From the NCBI RefSeq assembly GCF_012911565.1, contig NZ_JAAMPU010000108.1:372001-436000 (forward strand): 64,000 nt of DNA, in the 5' to 3' direction. Below, piece after piece: positions 1-8,644 of the stretch. This stretch comes from Flavobacterium silvaticum (GTDB lineage Bacteria > Bacteroidota > Bacteroidia > Flavobacteriales > Flavobacteriaceae). Both the position numbers and the translations under genes were made by a program. The notes below the pieces were generated by a model. That model saw only the letters and a program-made list of their open reading frames with translations, made no database searches and had not been told where the DNA came from. Each line of letters begins with the position of its first letter. The stretch's first letter is position 1.

Positions 1-1252
1 TTCTGAATAAGCCAGGGTAACTTTGGATGAATGCGTATTTTAATTTTTTGATGCGCGATGGTTTAAGTAACGGTTGTTTTATGGCAAAGCCGATGACCTC
101 AAGCGCTTTTTGCCGTTTGGTTTGTTCCGATGCATCTTCTGTGAAAGAAAATATCGTATCGGCAACTTTCGCCTTATCTGAAATCTCCTCCCAAAAAAAC
201 TGGTTACCTCGCGATTTGAACCCTCGGTTCAGCGTCGTGACTATTTTATCGTAAACAGAACCGTCCGCCTTGAATCCGTAACGGTTTGGATTATCGCCCG
301 AAACCATGACCCCGAAAATCGTCCGGATGCATTTCTCGCATTCCGAACAATTGAGCGCATCGGCCTTGAATTCCGAATAACAGACGCGGATTGTGGTTTC
401 TGTACCTATTTTCTGTACCGCTTCCACAATGGCATCGACCTTATCCTGCCGCCTGAGTTCAAAACCATCGTGGATTACTTTAAGGCCGGCCCATTTGATT
501 TCGTTGTCGATTTCCGGCATCGAACCCCAGGCGTTGAATTCCATGTGTTCGGAACGCGTCGAAGCGATATAGACCGTGTTGTATTTTTCCACCCAACTGA
601 GTGGAGCCGTAATACCGATAAGCGCCATTCCGTGCTGGACGTTTGCCCACCAACCCAGGTTCGGCAATAAGTAATCGACCTTGTAGGTATAGAACTTTTG
701 AAAATTGGTCTGGATGTAATGCTTTGAATTCCGCTTTAGAATCGGTTCGTTTTGGTTGAAGCTTTTTACGTCGTTCCACTGCTTTGTGTCGGTGAGTTCG
801 ATGTCGGCGCCTTGAATCGTAATCAAATCCGGCGTTTCGTCATAATGCCTGAAATACGTCGCAAAAGCATCAACACCGCCGCTGAACAACATGGCCGATT
901 TAGTACCGTCAATTTTATTCGGGACGATATTGGAAGCGATGAGTTTTGATTTTTTATCGGCAACAAACGGATAATGCTTTTGCCATTCGAGCTTCAACTG
1001 TTTCAGGGCGTCAGAGAAATCAGCATCGACTTCATCCACAACCACGTCAAAACCTGCAAACCACGCAATGGGCATCAGGTTGGAAAGCAATGGGACTATG
1101 GCAATGCTTTGGGGAACCTGAGACACATCTGCATCAAAAGAAACAAATAGTTTTTCAGATGTGAAATATTTGGAAACAGCGGCAGAAACGTCGTAATCAT
1201 ACGTTATTGTTTTACCGTCAGAAGAATAATTGATGCCTTTTACTGTGACCAT
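1..1252 (-). CDS. PP-loop (QueC-like) ATPase-family protein, partial at window edge
   Basis: The reading frame is open from an ATG at 1252 down to base 1, so about 417 residues are visible and the C-terminus lies outside the window. Residues 121-128 read MLFSGGVD, a PP-loop nucleotide-binding motif (SGGxD) used by adenylating enzymes. C291, C302, C305 and C308 form a C-x10-C-x2-C-x2-C cluster resembling the zinc site of QueC (7-cyano-7-deazaguanine synthase). The usual Ser after SGGVD is Ala here. The N-terminal 120 residues are not recognised. The ATG begins 1 bp after the flippase stop codon, so the gene belongs to the polysaccharide operon. PP-loop enzymes in such loci (for example WbpG) amidate sugars, but this protein is not clearly of that type. 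The domain call is fairly safe; the substrate is unknown. Confidence 0.75.
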   Translation of the reverse strand, partial: MVTVKGINYSSDGKTITYDYDVSAAVSKYFTSEKLFVSFDADVSQVPQSIAIVPLLSNLMPIAWFAGFDVVVDEVDADFSDALKQLKLEWQKHYPFVADKKSKLIASNIVPNKIDGTKSAMLFSGGVDAFATYFRHYDETPDLITIQGADIELTDTKQWNDVKSFNQNEPILKRNSKHYIQTNFQKFYTYKVDYLLPNLGWWANVQHGMALIGITAPLSWVEKYNTVYIASTRSEHMEFNAWGSMPEIDNEIKWAGLKVIHDGFELRRQDKVDAIVEAVQKIGTETTIRVCYSEFKADALNCSECEKCIRTIFGVMVSGDNPNRYGFKADGSVYDKIVTTLNRGFKSRGNQFFWEEISDKAKVADTIFSFTEDASEQTKRQKALEVIGFAIKQPLLKPSRIKKLKYAFIQSYPGLFR

Positions 1253-1253
1253 T

Positions 1254-2759
1254 TTAGCGCTTTCTCAGGAAACCCGGCAACATGCCTGTCAAGGTTTGCC
1301 TTTCCGATGCATGGAGGCCCAAACGCCCCATCATGATTATGAAGATGCAAAGAAACACAAAAATCTTCAAACACAGGTTGAGCCACCCATTGCCCGGAAT
1401 CATATTGACCAGATATCCGAGTAATAACACCACGAGGAACACTGGCAGCAAGCCTTGAAGCAGTTCTTTAAAAAATCGTAAAATATCGAGTTTGAGTACG
1501 CGGTCGAAATAAAAGTTCATGATGACCTGGCTCAAAACCCATCCGGAAGTCGATCCCAGAATCAGGCCGATAAGTCCCATGCGATAATACAGCCAGGTTC
1601 CGAAAACGGTTCCGAGACCAATCAACGAAATATATGTGATGGCTTTAAACGAAAATTTACCTCTCGCCTCAAGCATGGAATTCGCGAACGACTGTACCAG
1701 CGGCATCGTGTACGAAAACATAACGATGAGCGCGATCGCCCAGGCTTCATGATACACCGGCCCCACCCAAAGCAGTATGAATTGCTGGCCGTAAAGCAAA
1801 AAGCCGCCAAGGATCAGCAAAAGCGATAAAAGAGAGAAACGGCCAATCCGGATCATCATGGTCGTCAGTTCTTCCGATGTGGCATTCTTGACGGTCATGG
1901 AAGTCGCCCTCGGAAGGAAAACACTTGAAATGGCCGTCGAAAAAGCACCGTAGTAGGTACCGAGCAAAATTCCGTTCCCATATACCGCAACCGGAAGCGT
2001 ACCTGAAATAGACCCGACTATGATCTGTCCCGCCTTCCACTGGAACTGGGCGACCATGGCGAAAATAAAAATCCAGATGGAGTAACTGAATATTTGCCGG
2101 ATGAGCTGTCTTTCAAACGAATGCAATCGGAACCGTGCCTTCAGTTTGCTGAAAACGTAAAAAGCCGTAAGCCCGATAACGGAAATGTTCACGATTGTAT
2201 CGAGAATTACGATAGAAACGGAATCACCATGAAGCAACAGTATGGCTACCAGCATTATGGATCGCACAACATACCGGACAATATTGAGCGCACGTGGAAA
2301 CACAAAATGTTCATAAGCCGAACAAATAGCCTGGAATGCGTTTCCGGGCAACGTTATGGCCAGATTGAATATCAGGATCACGAACATGATGCGTGCCTTT
2401 TCCAATTCGACCTGCGTCAGTTTGTCAAAAACCGATTCAAGGTTGAAGTACAGGCAAATTCCCAAGATGACTGATATGGCCGATATGGCCAAATAAATAA
2501 GCATGGTGGTCGCCAGGAAATTCTCCTCTCCCGCCTTATCGTCAAGTGCCCGGTATTTCGCCGTAAACCGTATTATGGTGTTGTTGAGCCCTAGGTCGAG
2601 CACGCTGATGTAACCTACCGTAGCTCCGATAAGCGTATACAAGCCATATTCCGAGTCGCCCAGTCGCGAAATCATGAAAGGCGTCAGGACAATCCCAATC
2701 CCGTTGGTCAGGATAATGGTGACATAAGAAAGGATTGCGCCTTTTTTGAGTTGGCTCAT
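1254..2759 (-). CDS. Wzx-like polysaccharide flippase
   Basis: A 501-residue polytopic inner-membrane protein of the MATE/MOP polysaccharide flippase type, with about 12-14 hydrophobic segments. It should move undecaprenyl-linked repeat units across the inner membrane. The N-terminus (MSQLKKGAILSYVTI, then a loop with RLGDSEYGLYTL) is typical of the bacteroidete oligosaccharide flippase family. The ATG at 2759 is preferred over an upstream start at 2810: it sits 10 bp after the stop of the aminotransferase gene, and the first 17 residues of the longer version are hydrophilic and lie inside that gene. The stop is 1 bp before the PP-loop gene. The family is clear; which glycan it flips is not. 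Confidence 0.85.
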   Translation of the reverse strand: MSQLKKGAILSYVTIILTNGIGIVLTPFMISRLGDSEYGLYTLIGATVGYISVLDLGLNNTIIRFTAKYRALDDKAGEENFLATTMLIYLAISAISVILGICLYFNLESVFDKLTQVELEKARIMFVILIFNLAITLPGNAFQAICSAYEHFVFPRALNIVRYVVRSIMLVAILLLHGDSVSIVILDTIVNISVIGLTAFYVFSKLKARFRLHSFERQLIRQIFSYSIWIFIFAMVAQFQWKAGQIIVGSISGTLPVAVYGNGILLGTYYGAFSTAISSVFLPRATSMTVKNATSEELTTMMIRIGRFSLLSLLLILGGFLLYGQQFILLWVGPVYHEAWAIALIVMFSYTMPLVQSFANSMLEARGKFSFKAITYISLIGLGTVFGTWLYYRMGLIGLILGSTSGWVLSQVIMNFYFDRVLKLDILRFFKELLQGLLPVFLVVLLLGYLVNMIPGNGWLNLCLKIFVFLCIFIIMMGRLGLHASERQTLTGMLPGFLRKR

Positions 2760-2769
2760 TTGCTGTAGA

Positions 2770-3900
2770 TTAAGACCGTAGCGCTTTGATGATGCCTTCC
2801 AGTTCGGCATCGGTCAAATCATAATAAAACGGAAGGCGTACCAGGCAATCGCTGTATCGATCTGATTGCGCGAGTTCAGCTCCATGGTGCTTTTCTGCAT
2901 AAAATGGGCTTTTGTGCAGGCTCAGGTAATGGAATACCGGATGAATGTCCTGATTTTTCATTTTTTGGATCAGTTCCGATCTCACTTCGGGATTGTTGCA
3001 GACCAGATAAAACATATGCGCATTATTGGTGGCATAAGACGGAATTTCCGGAAGACGGATTCCATTTGCATTGCCCCAATCTGAAAGTCCTTGCTGATAT
3101 TGGTTCCAGATAGCTTTACGACGCGCCTGAATATCATCGAGTTCTTCCAACTGCGCCCACAAAAAAGCGCTGATGATTTCACTCGGAAGGAACGAGCTTC
3201 CCATATCGACCCAACCGTATTTATCGACTTCACCACGAAAGAACGACGATCTGTTGGTGCCTTTTTCCCAGATAATCTCGGCCCGCTGTACAAATTGCGG
3301 ATCGTTTATGGCCAGCATTCCACCTTCGCCCGCAATGATATTTTTGGTTTCATGGAACGAAAACGCCGCCAAATGACCGATTGATCCCAACGCGCGTTTC
3401 TTTCCGTCGCGTCCGGTGTAAAAACTGTCGATGGCCTGGGCTGCATCTTCGACCACGAATAGGTTGTATTTGGTCGCCAGATCCATGATTGCGTCCATGT
3501 CACAAGCCACGCCGGCGTAATGTACCGGAACGATGGCCTTGGTCTTATCGGTGATCAACCTTTGGATTTTGGAAACGTCGAGGTTTGGGTTTCCAACTTC
3601 GGAATCGGCGAATTTTATCACAGCCCCGCGAAGTATAAAGGCATTCGATGTACTTACAAACGTGTAAGACGGCATGATGACCTCATCTCCGGGCTCAATG
3701 TTGATAAGGATTGCGGCCATTTCCAATGCATCGGTACACGAAGTGGTCATAAGGCATTTGAGGAAACCGTATTTTTTCTCGAAAAATTCCTGACACAATT
3801 TGGTGTATTTGCCATTGCCCGAAATTTTCCCTGTGCTTACGGCATCGTAGATGTAATGGGTTTCTTTTCCGGTGAGGTGCGGTTTATTGAACGGTATCAT
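2770..3900 (-). CDS. rffA: dTDP-4-amino-4,6-dideoxygalactose transaminase
   Basis: A 376-residue PLP-dependent sugar aminotransferase of the DegT/DnrJ/EryC1 family, RffA/WecE/FcnA subgroup. It starts MIPFNKPHLTGKE, has SCTDALEMAA and PSYTFVSTSNAF in the cofactor region, VVEDAAQAI around residue 149, and the PLP-binding lysine in SFHETKN (K186). The subgroup converts dTDP-4-keto-6-deoxyglucose to dTDP-4-amino-4,6-dideoxygalactose with glutamate as amino donor. Its substrate can be made by the RfbB encoded upstream in the same operon (11665-12714), and the PglD-like acyltransferase at 5466-6095 could N-acetylate the product to dTDP-Fuc4NAc. The start overlaps the 3' end of the preceding membrane-protein gene by 17 bp, suggesting translational coupling. 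Confidence 0.88.
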   Translation of the reverse strand: MIPFNKPHLTGKETHYIYDAVSTGKISGNGKYTKLCQEFFEKKYGFLKCLMTTSCTDALEMAAILINIEPGDEVIMPSYTFVSTSNAFILRGAVIKFADSEVGNPNLDVSKIQRLITDKTKAIVPVHYAGVACDMDAIMDLATKYNLFVVEDAAQAIDSFYTGRDGKKRALGSIGHLAAFSFHETKNIIAGEGGMLAINDPQFVQRAEIIWEKGTNRSSFFRGEVDKYGWVDMGSSFLPSEIISAFLWAQLEELDDIQARRKAIWNQYQQGLSDWGNANGIRLPEIPSYATNNAHMFYLVCNNPEVRSELIQKMKNQDIHPVFHYLSLHKSPFYAEKHHGAELAQSDRYSDCLVRLPFYYDLTDAELEGIIKALRS

Positions 3901-5428
3901 TTGCGGTGATGTGGTATAAGATAAATGCGTCTTTGGTTGTGAGCTTGTGTACTTGTAATTTTTGGGTCTGCAGATAGCGTTTCATCGGGCCATCGACAAA
4001 ATTCCTGCTGCCGGAAGTCGTATCGGCCAAAAACAGGAACTTCCCATATATTTCCGGATTTTCCATAGGCGAAAAATGTTGCTTCACCTGGACGCCAGCC
4101 TTTTCATATTGATCGATTTGAACCTGGGAATCCACCAGCCATGATGCGGCCATTATTTTATTATCTGAATTCTGTGGCATATCGAAAGGTTTCACACGGC
4201 CAAAATACGTGCGGTAATTCGAATACAAAGGTATAGTGTTATTTTGGGGTGGCTGCGTAAATTCGAGCTTCGGATTCACTTTGGCCAGAAAAAGCACAGA
4301 AGACACGCCAAAGAACAATAACAACAATATGGACGATAGCTGCAACGGCTTCTTAGAAAACCCTCGTGAAGACACTAATGAGAATAAAAAAACCAAGAAC
4401 AATAAATCAATCAGGACGCGGTCTTTGGGATAATGATTGAGGCAAATGGCCAGAACGATCAAACTGAAAAGAATCAACGCGATCTTGACTTTATTGTACT
4501 GGCTCCGATTGTAAAACGCGACCAATGCCAAGGCGATAAAAACCAACAAGGCGTTGTATGACAAAAATAAGGTCTTGATATATCTTGCGGCAGTCGGAAG
4601 TTTTACCTCACTGTATATTTTCTTCAGAAGTTCCAGATCAAAATGCCGCGGCGGCGTTGAATTGTTGAAAATCTCAAGTTCGTCAGACGTCACTCCTGCT
4701 CTTTTGAGGGCTTTTGCATCGTTGGAGAAATCAGCTATGTTCGGATTGTCGTTGAGCGCGCCCCGGACCAGATTGTATTCCTGGAAATACCGCCATGAAG
4801 GACTGTCGTAAGATTTCAGGTGTATCCAAAACGAAACGGCGCACAACACAAAAAGACTTGCCGCAGCTAAAATATACCGTTTGTCTTTGCGTAGCAAGAA
4901 AGGTAGGCTGATGAAAATACCCGTCGCAATGGCATCGATCCGCAATAAAAAAGCGATGAAAACAAAGCCGACACCAACTCCGAATTGCCACCACGGAGCT
5001 TGTTTTGTCCGTGTAAACAAAATGAGCAATCCAGCCGATAACGCCAAATAAGCCACATGCGTAAACTGAAGGTTGACGATAAAAAACACAGCCGCCATCC
5101 AAAAAGCGGCCCGTGAAAGTAACGTTGCACGTCCATGGAGGATACGTGCAATGGCCGCGATGGAAAAAAATTGTACGCCTGTGAGCAAAAGGCTATACCA
5201 TTCCCATTTCGGGAAAGTCTGATACAGGAATTTCAACAGATAACCCCAGACCGTATTGATAAAAACCAGGTGCTCTTCGGGCGATCCGGTGAAATACCCT
5301 TTGGCGATAAGCGCCATGCCGACATCGTCGTTGGTATTGTAGAAGATGTTGAAAAAACCGAAACAAAACGCATGGACCACCGCTGTCACCGCGAATGTAA
5401 TCAGGTATTGTTTAGTGGTTTTGTTCAT
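3884..5428 (-). CDS. Polytopic membrane protein, GT-C glycosyltransferase-like
   Basis: A 514-residue membrane protein with about ten hydrophobic segments in the first 380 residues and a soluble C-terminal domain of roughly 110 residues. After the first membrane helix comes the sequence NTNDDVGMA (D34, D35). An acidic pair in the first extracytoplasmic loop is the usual catalytic signature of GT-C glycosyltransferases that use lipid-linked sugars. That topology and the position inside an exopolysaccharide operon suggest transfer or modification of a glycan on the periplasmic side; a polymerase is an alternative. No named family is recognised. Its 3' end overlaps rffA by 17 bp, and the ATG at 5428 lies 37 bp after the acyltransferase stop codon. 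Confidence 0.6.
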   Translation of the reverse strand: MNKTTKQYLITFAVTAVVHAFCFGFFNIFYNTNDDVGMALIAKGYFTGSPEEHLVFINTVWGYLLKFLYQTFPKWEWYSLLLTGVQFFSIAAIARILHGRATLLSRAAFWMAAVFFIVNLQFTHVAYLALSAGLLILFTRTKQAPWWQFGVGVGFVFIAFLLRIDAIATGIFISLPFLLRKDKRYILAAASLFVLCAVSFWIHLKSYDSPSWRYFQEYNLVRGALNDNPNIADFSNDAKALKRAGVTSDELEIFNNSTPPRHFDLELLKKIYSEVKLPTAARYIKTLFLSYNALLVFIALALVAFYNRSQYNKVKIALILFSLIVLAICLNHYPKDRVLIDLLFLVFLFSLVSSRGFSKKPLQLSSILLLLFFGVSSVLFLAKVNPKLEFTQPPQNNTIPLYSNYRTYFGRVKPFDMPQNSDNKIMAASWLVDSQVQIDQYEKAGVQVKQHFSPMENPEIYGKFLFLADTTSGSRNFVDGPMKRYLQTQKLQVHKLTTKDAFILYHITANDTVQ

Positions 5429-5465
5429 TTGCGGTTAAAAGTACAACCTTTAAAGCGTAACTCGG

Positions 5466-6095
5466 TTATCTGACCAGACGATGCGGATTGCCAACGTACA
5501 ATCCGGCTGTTTCTATAGATTTTATGACGACGGTTCCGGCTCCGATCTGCGTTTTTTCAACAATGGAAATATTGTCGATCAGGGTTGCATTTATACCAAT
5601 GACGCATCTTTCCCCAACGTTTACGAAACCGGCAATGGCAACACGGGGCGATAAAAAGCAATGATTCCCGATGACCGTATCGTGTGCGATGGTACAACTG
5701 ACATTAAGCACCGTATTTTCTGAAATGACAGCTTTTGCATCGATAAGGCAACCCGGATAAATCACACAGCCCGGATTTACTGTCGCATCAACATCAAGAA
5801 TCACAGAGGAATGGATGATTTTGCCAAACGGCACTTTGCCATCGAACTTTTCAAAAACAGCTTTTCGGGCGTCGAGGTGTTTGTAACCGATCCCAATCAG
5901 GATTTCATCGAAAAGGCCATCGGAAAAAGCTTCGGAAACGGTATCTGTATTTCCTAAAACAGGATAACCCGAAACCATTTTTTCGGTAGTCACATCGTCA
6001 AAAAAAACAACGGAATCGTAGTGTTTATCGCTTATGGCATAATGGGCGATTTGCTGACCCAAATGACCTGCGCCAATAATAGCCAGCGTTTTCAT
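5466..6095 (-). CDS. Sugar N/O-acyltransferase, PglD/NeuD family
   Basis: A 209-residue protein with an N-terminal Rossmann-like nucleotide-binding segment (GAGHLGQQ, residues 8-15) and a C-terminal left-handed beta-helix made of hexapeptide repeats, ending YVGNPHRLVR. The AHDTVIGNHCF segment carries the histidine that acts as general base in PglD. Members N- or O-acetylate amino sugars using acetyl-CoA in the cytoplasm. With RffA and RfbB in the same operon, acetylation of dTDP-4-amino-4,6-dideoxygalactose to dTDP-Fuc4NAc is the most economical assignment, taking the role of WecD. O-acetylation of another sugar cannot be excluded. The ATG at 6095 overlaps the stop of the GT2 gene by 4 bp (ATGA). 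Confidence 0.82.
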   Translation of the reverse strand: MKTLAIIGAGHLGQQIAHYAISDKHYDSVVFFDDVTTEKMVSGYPVLGNTDTVSEAFSDGLFDEILIGIGYKHLDARKAVFEKFDGKVPFGKIIHSSVILDVDATVNPGCVIYPGCLIDAKAVISENTVLNVSCTIAHDTVIGNHCFLSPRVAIAGFVNVGERCVIGINATLIDNISIVEKTQIGAGTVVIKSIETAGLYVGNPHRLVR

Positions 6096-7033
6096 GATTC
6101 CTTTTTACCAAGGTTCACATATTCCTTGACCGAAAACAACGGACGGTTTTTGGTTTCGCGGTACATACGCCCAATGTAAATCGAGACGATGCCGAGAAAG
6201 AACAACTGAAGCCCGAAACCCATTACGATCAAAGCCACGAGAGACGGCCAGCCTGCCTGGTAATCGATAAAGAAAAGCCTCGCGATGACAAGCGCAACCA
6301 AACCGACCAGCCCGCCCAGAATCAGGAAAAAGCCCAATCTTACTGCAAATTTGAGCGGTAATTCCGAAAAATCGAAAATAGCGTCGAAAGCCAATTGCAT
6401 CTTGCGTTTGAAATTGAATTTGGAAACACCGGCGAAACGTTCGCGTTGGTCGATTTCTATGGTGGTGTAGTTCATCCCGACCTTCATGAAAAGGCCTTCT
6501 ACGAAACGGTTGGTCTCTTTATACGACAGTAGATTATCGGCGAATTCACGGGTGAACATGCGCATCACGGCAATGCCCTTCGGTATTTCGAGGCCCGTGT
6601 ATTTGTTCAGCGTTCCCCAAAAAACTCGCGAGTACAATCTGTTGATGAACTTGTCTTTCTTTTCGCGCCGGATGCCCCAAACCAAGTCATAGCCTTGCTG
6701 GATCTTTTCAAAAAATACAGGAATTTCATGAGGCGGATCCTGTAAATCCGGGTCCATATACAAAATATAATCGCCTGAAGCATGGGTAAAAGCCGCAGTA
6801 GCCGCAAATGCTTTTCCGTGATTGTAAGACAGTACGACCATTTTGATTTTGTCGTTGGTCTTCGCCTGTTCCTTTATGATTTCGACGGTTTTGTCTTTGC
6901 TGCCATCGTCCACAAAAACATATTCGTAATCAACCGGAAGCGTATCGAGGACTTCTTTTGTCTCCTTTAGAAACTGAAGTATGACTTCCTGCTCATAATA
7001 AACCGGTACGGCAAGCGATAGTTTTTTGCGCAT
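6092..7033 (-). CDS. GT2 family glycosyltransferase with two C-terminal membrane helices
   Basis: A 313-residue protein of the DPM1/GtrB/ArnC-type GT2 family. It has the N-terminal nucleotide-binding core (SLAVPVYYEQE, FVDDGSKDKT), a metal-binding DPDLQDP segment near residue 95, and two hydrophobic helices around residues 232-295 that anchor it to the inner membrane. Relatives transfer a sugar from a nucleotide donor to undecaprenyl phosphate, and the lipid-linked sugar is then used by periplasmic GT-C enzymes. The GT-C-like protein two genes downstream is a natural partner. The ATG at 7033 forms TGATG with the upstream HAD stop codon; a GTG three bases earlier is less likely. Confidence 0.85.
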   Translation of the reverse strand: MRKKLSLAVPVYYEQEVILQFLKETKEVLDTLPVDYEYVFVDDGSKDKTVEIIKEQAKTNDKIKMVVLSYNHGKAFAATAAFTHASGDYILYMDPDLQDPPHEIPVFFEKIQQGYDLVWGIRREKKDKFINRLYSRVFWGTLNKYTGLEIPKGIAVMRMFTREFADNLLSYKETNRFVEGLFMKVGMNYTTIEIDQRERFAGVSKFNFKRKMQLAFDAIFDFSELPLKFAVRLGFFLILGGLVGLVALVIARLFFIDYQAGWPSLVALIVMGFGLQLFFLGIVSIYIGRMYRETKNRPLFSVKEYVNLGKKES

Positions 7034-7665
7034 CACACGAATTTTTTTAGTTCCGACAGCGAGCCCAAACGCGACGGCTGGGCTGGAAAATAATTGTCAC
7101 GGTCAATCAAAAAAGCATTGATCCCGAGTTTGTGTGCGGGTTCCAGATCGAGTTTGACCGAATCGCCCACATAGAGTATATCTTTAGGCTCTAGACCGAT
7201 CCTGTCGATTGCTGCCTGATAAAAAGCAGCTTTTGGTTTTGCCACACCAAGTTCTTCAGACACCAGGATGTCTTTGAATTCCACATGAAAAAAAGACTTC
7301 AATTTGTCTTTGAGCGTCGAATTGAAATTGGAAATGATGCCGATTGGACAATTAAGCGTTTCAAGGATTTTAGTGTCTTCGAATTTCTCCCAAGGCAAAT
7401 ACGAACAGCTCGTAAAAAGTGTTTCGAGCATCAGGTCAGACGGCACGATCCCGAGCGAATACATGAACTCCGCATTGAACGTCCGGTAAAAATCGGCGCT
7501 TGTCCTGTCTGGGAAAAATATGGCTTCGGACAACGTCTTGTGGCGTAATTTGAGCGTTTCCAAAGGAACTTCATATCCGAATCCGTTCAATACCTCGTGG
7601 ACCTTTTCATAAAAAACCGGCTTGTGCAACAGCGTTCCGGCTACATCGAGCAACAGATATTTCAT
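7033..7665 (-). CDS. HAD-superfamily protein with a DxA nucleophile motif
   Basis: A 210-residue haloacid dehalogenase-like hydrolase with a cap. Motif I reads LLLDVAGTLL (D7 nucleophile), motif II is in GIISNFN, the motif III lysine is in GVAKPKAAF, and motif IV is YVGDSVKLD. The second aspartate of the usual DxD motif, the general acid/base in phosphatases, is alanine (A9). Phosphonatase has the same DxAGT arrangement. The protein may therefore not be an ordinary phosphatase. The ATG at 7665 is chosen over 7722 because the extra 19 residues have no HAD character and lie inside the upstream gene, whose stop codon starts 1 bp away. Embedded in a sugar-nucleotide operon; substrate unknown. Confidence 0.8.
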   Translation of the reverse strand: MKYLLLDVAGTLLHKPVFYEKVHEVLNGFGYEVPLETLKLRHKTLSEAIFFPDRTSADFYRTFNAEFMYSLGIVPSDLMLETLFTSCSYLPWEKFEDTKILETLNCPIGIISNFNSTLKDKLKSFFHVEFKDILVSEELGVAKPKAAFYQAAIDRIGLEPKDILYVGDSVKLDLEPAHKLGINAFLIDRDNYFPAQPSRLGSLSELKKFV

Positions 7666-7666
7666 G

Positions 7667-8644
7667 CTAATAGACCACGTGGCCGGATTGGTTGTTATTG
7701 AGATCGGATTCGCTTGTGGCACCCGGGTAAATGATGTCGTAAAGCAGGCGGATCGCTATGCCGTTTTGTGGGTTCGGCGTATCTGGTTTTTCGTCGTACA
7801 GATATTCCTGAATGGTATATTTCACGTCCTGGAAACCAAGGTTGTGCCGTATGGAATTGGTTCCGGAAATACGGCAATTGACTTCAAAGGGCACAATTTC
7901 ACCTTGTTCGGTGACGATGCTTTGCAAGTTTAAACTTCCGTATAATCCGCCGACAGCGATCATTTTAAGCAGGATTTCCCTGACTTCTGCATCGAATTCA
8001 GTCACCACTTTTGATTTTTGGGTCGCACCGTTCGAAAGCTCGCGTTCCATGGTAAACAAGCCATGAAGCTCACCGTCTTTAGTCACATAAAAAGCCGTCG
8101 TGATTTCGCGCCCTTTGTGGAGTGGCTGTACCATGTAACCGTCCCCGAATTCTTTTGGGTGAAACGGATTGATGACAATTCCCCTCGATCCTCTTCCTTC
8201 ACGCGGCTTGAGTATGATATCTTGCTGCGAACCGTCGTAATCTTTGGGCAACCACGATTTGGCGAACGGAATTCCGTGTTGTGCGTGATACTCGTATGTC
8301 AGGTATTTATCGAGGTATTTTTTTGCTGTCGTTGCTTCACTCGCGGCGACTTGTGCCTTAAAATGATTTTTGTTCTCAGATAGATAGAAAACTTCATAAT
8401 CTGTAGTTGGGATAATGAGGTCGACATTTTCCTTTTCGGCGATTTCCGCAACCACCGGAATATAATCGGGATCATACGAATACGGAACGGCGTAAGTGAC
8501 ATCGCACAAATGATTTCCGGCCGTGAATGCAGAGATATCGGTGCCTACGATCCGGATATTCCGGCCCAGAGACCTGATGTTGCGCAACACGCCCTGCCCC
8601 ACATTTCCTCCGGTTCCGGTAACTAAGACTGTTTTTTCTTCCAT
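7667..8644 (-). CDS. ATP-grasp carboxylate-amine ligase family protein
   Basis: A 325-residue protein starting MEEKTVLVTGTGGNVGQG, a pre-ATP-grasp Rossmann segment, followed by ATP-grasp features: DIILKPREGRGSRG (ATP-binding loop with K and a Gly-rich turn) and PFEVNCRISGTN, the Mg-binding E/N pair, near residue 255. The fold is that of carbamoyl-phosphate synthase large-subunit-like ligases, which join a carboxylate to an amine via an acylphosphate. In a polysaccharide operon it may attach an amino acid or acid to an amino sugar. The ATG at 8644 overlaps the upstream SDR gene by 22 bp; an earlier start at 8692 would add an unlikely leader. The family is secure, the substrate is not. Confidence 0.82.
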   Translation of the reverse strand: MEEKTVLVTGTGGNVGQGVLRNIRSLGRNIRIVGTDISAFTAGNHLCDVTYAVPYSYDPDYIPVVAEIAEKENVDLIIPTTDYEVFYLSENKNHFKAQVAASEATTAKKYLDKYLTYEYHAQHGIPFAKSWLPKDYDGSQQDIILKPREGRGSRGIVINPFHPKEFGDGYMVQPLHKGREITTAFYVTKDGELHGLFTMERELSNGATQKSKVVTEFDAEVREILLKMIAVGGLYGSLNLQSIVTEQGEIVPFEVNCRISGTNSIRHNLGFQDVKYTIQEYLYDEKPDTPNPQNGIAIRLLYDIIYPGATSESDLNNNQSGHVVY

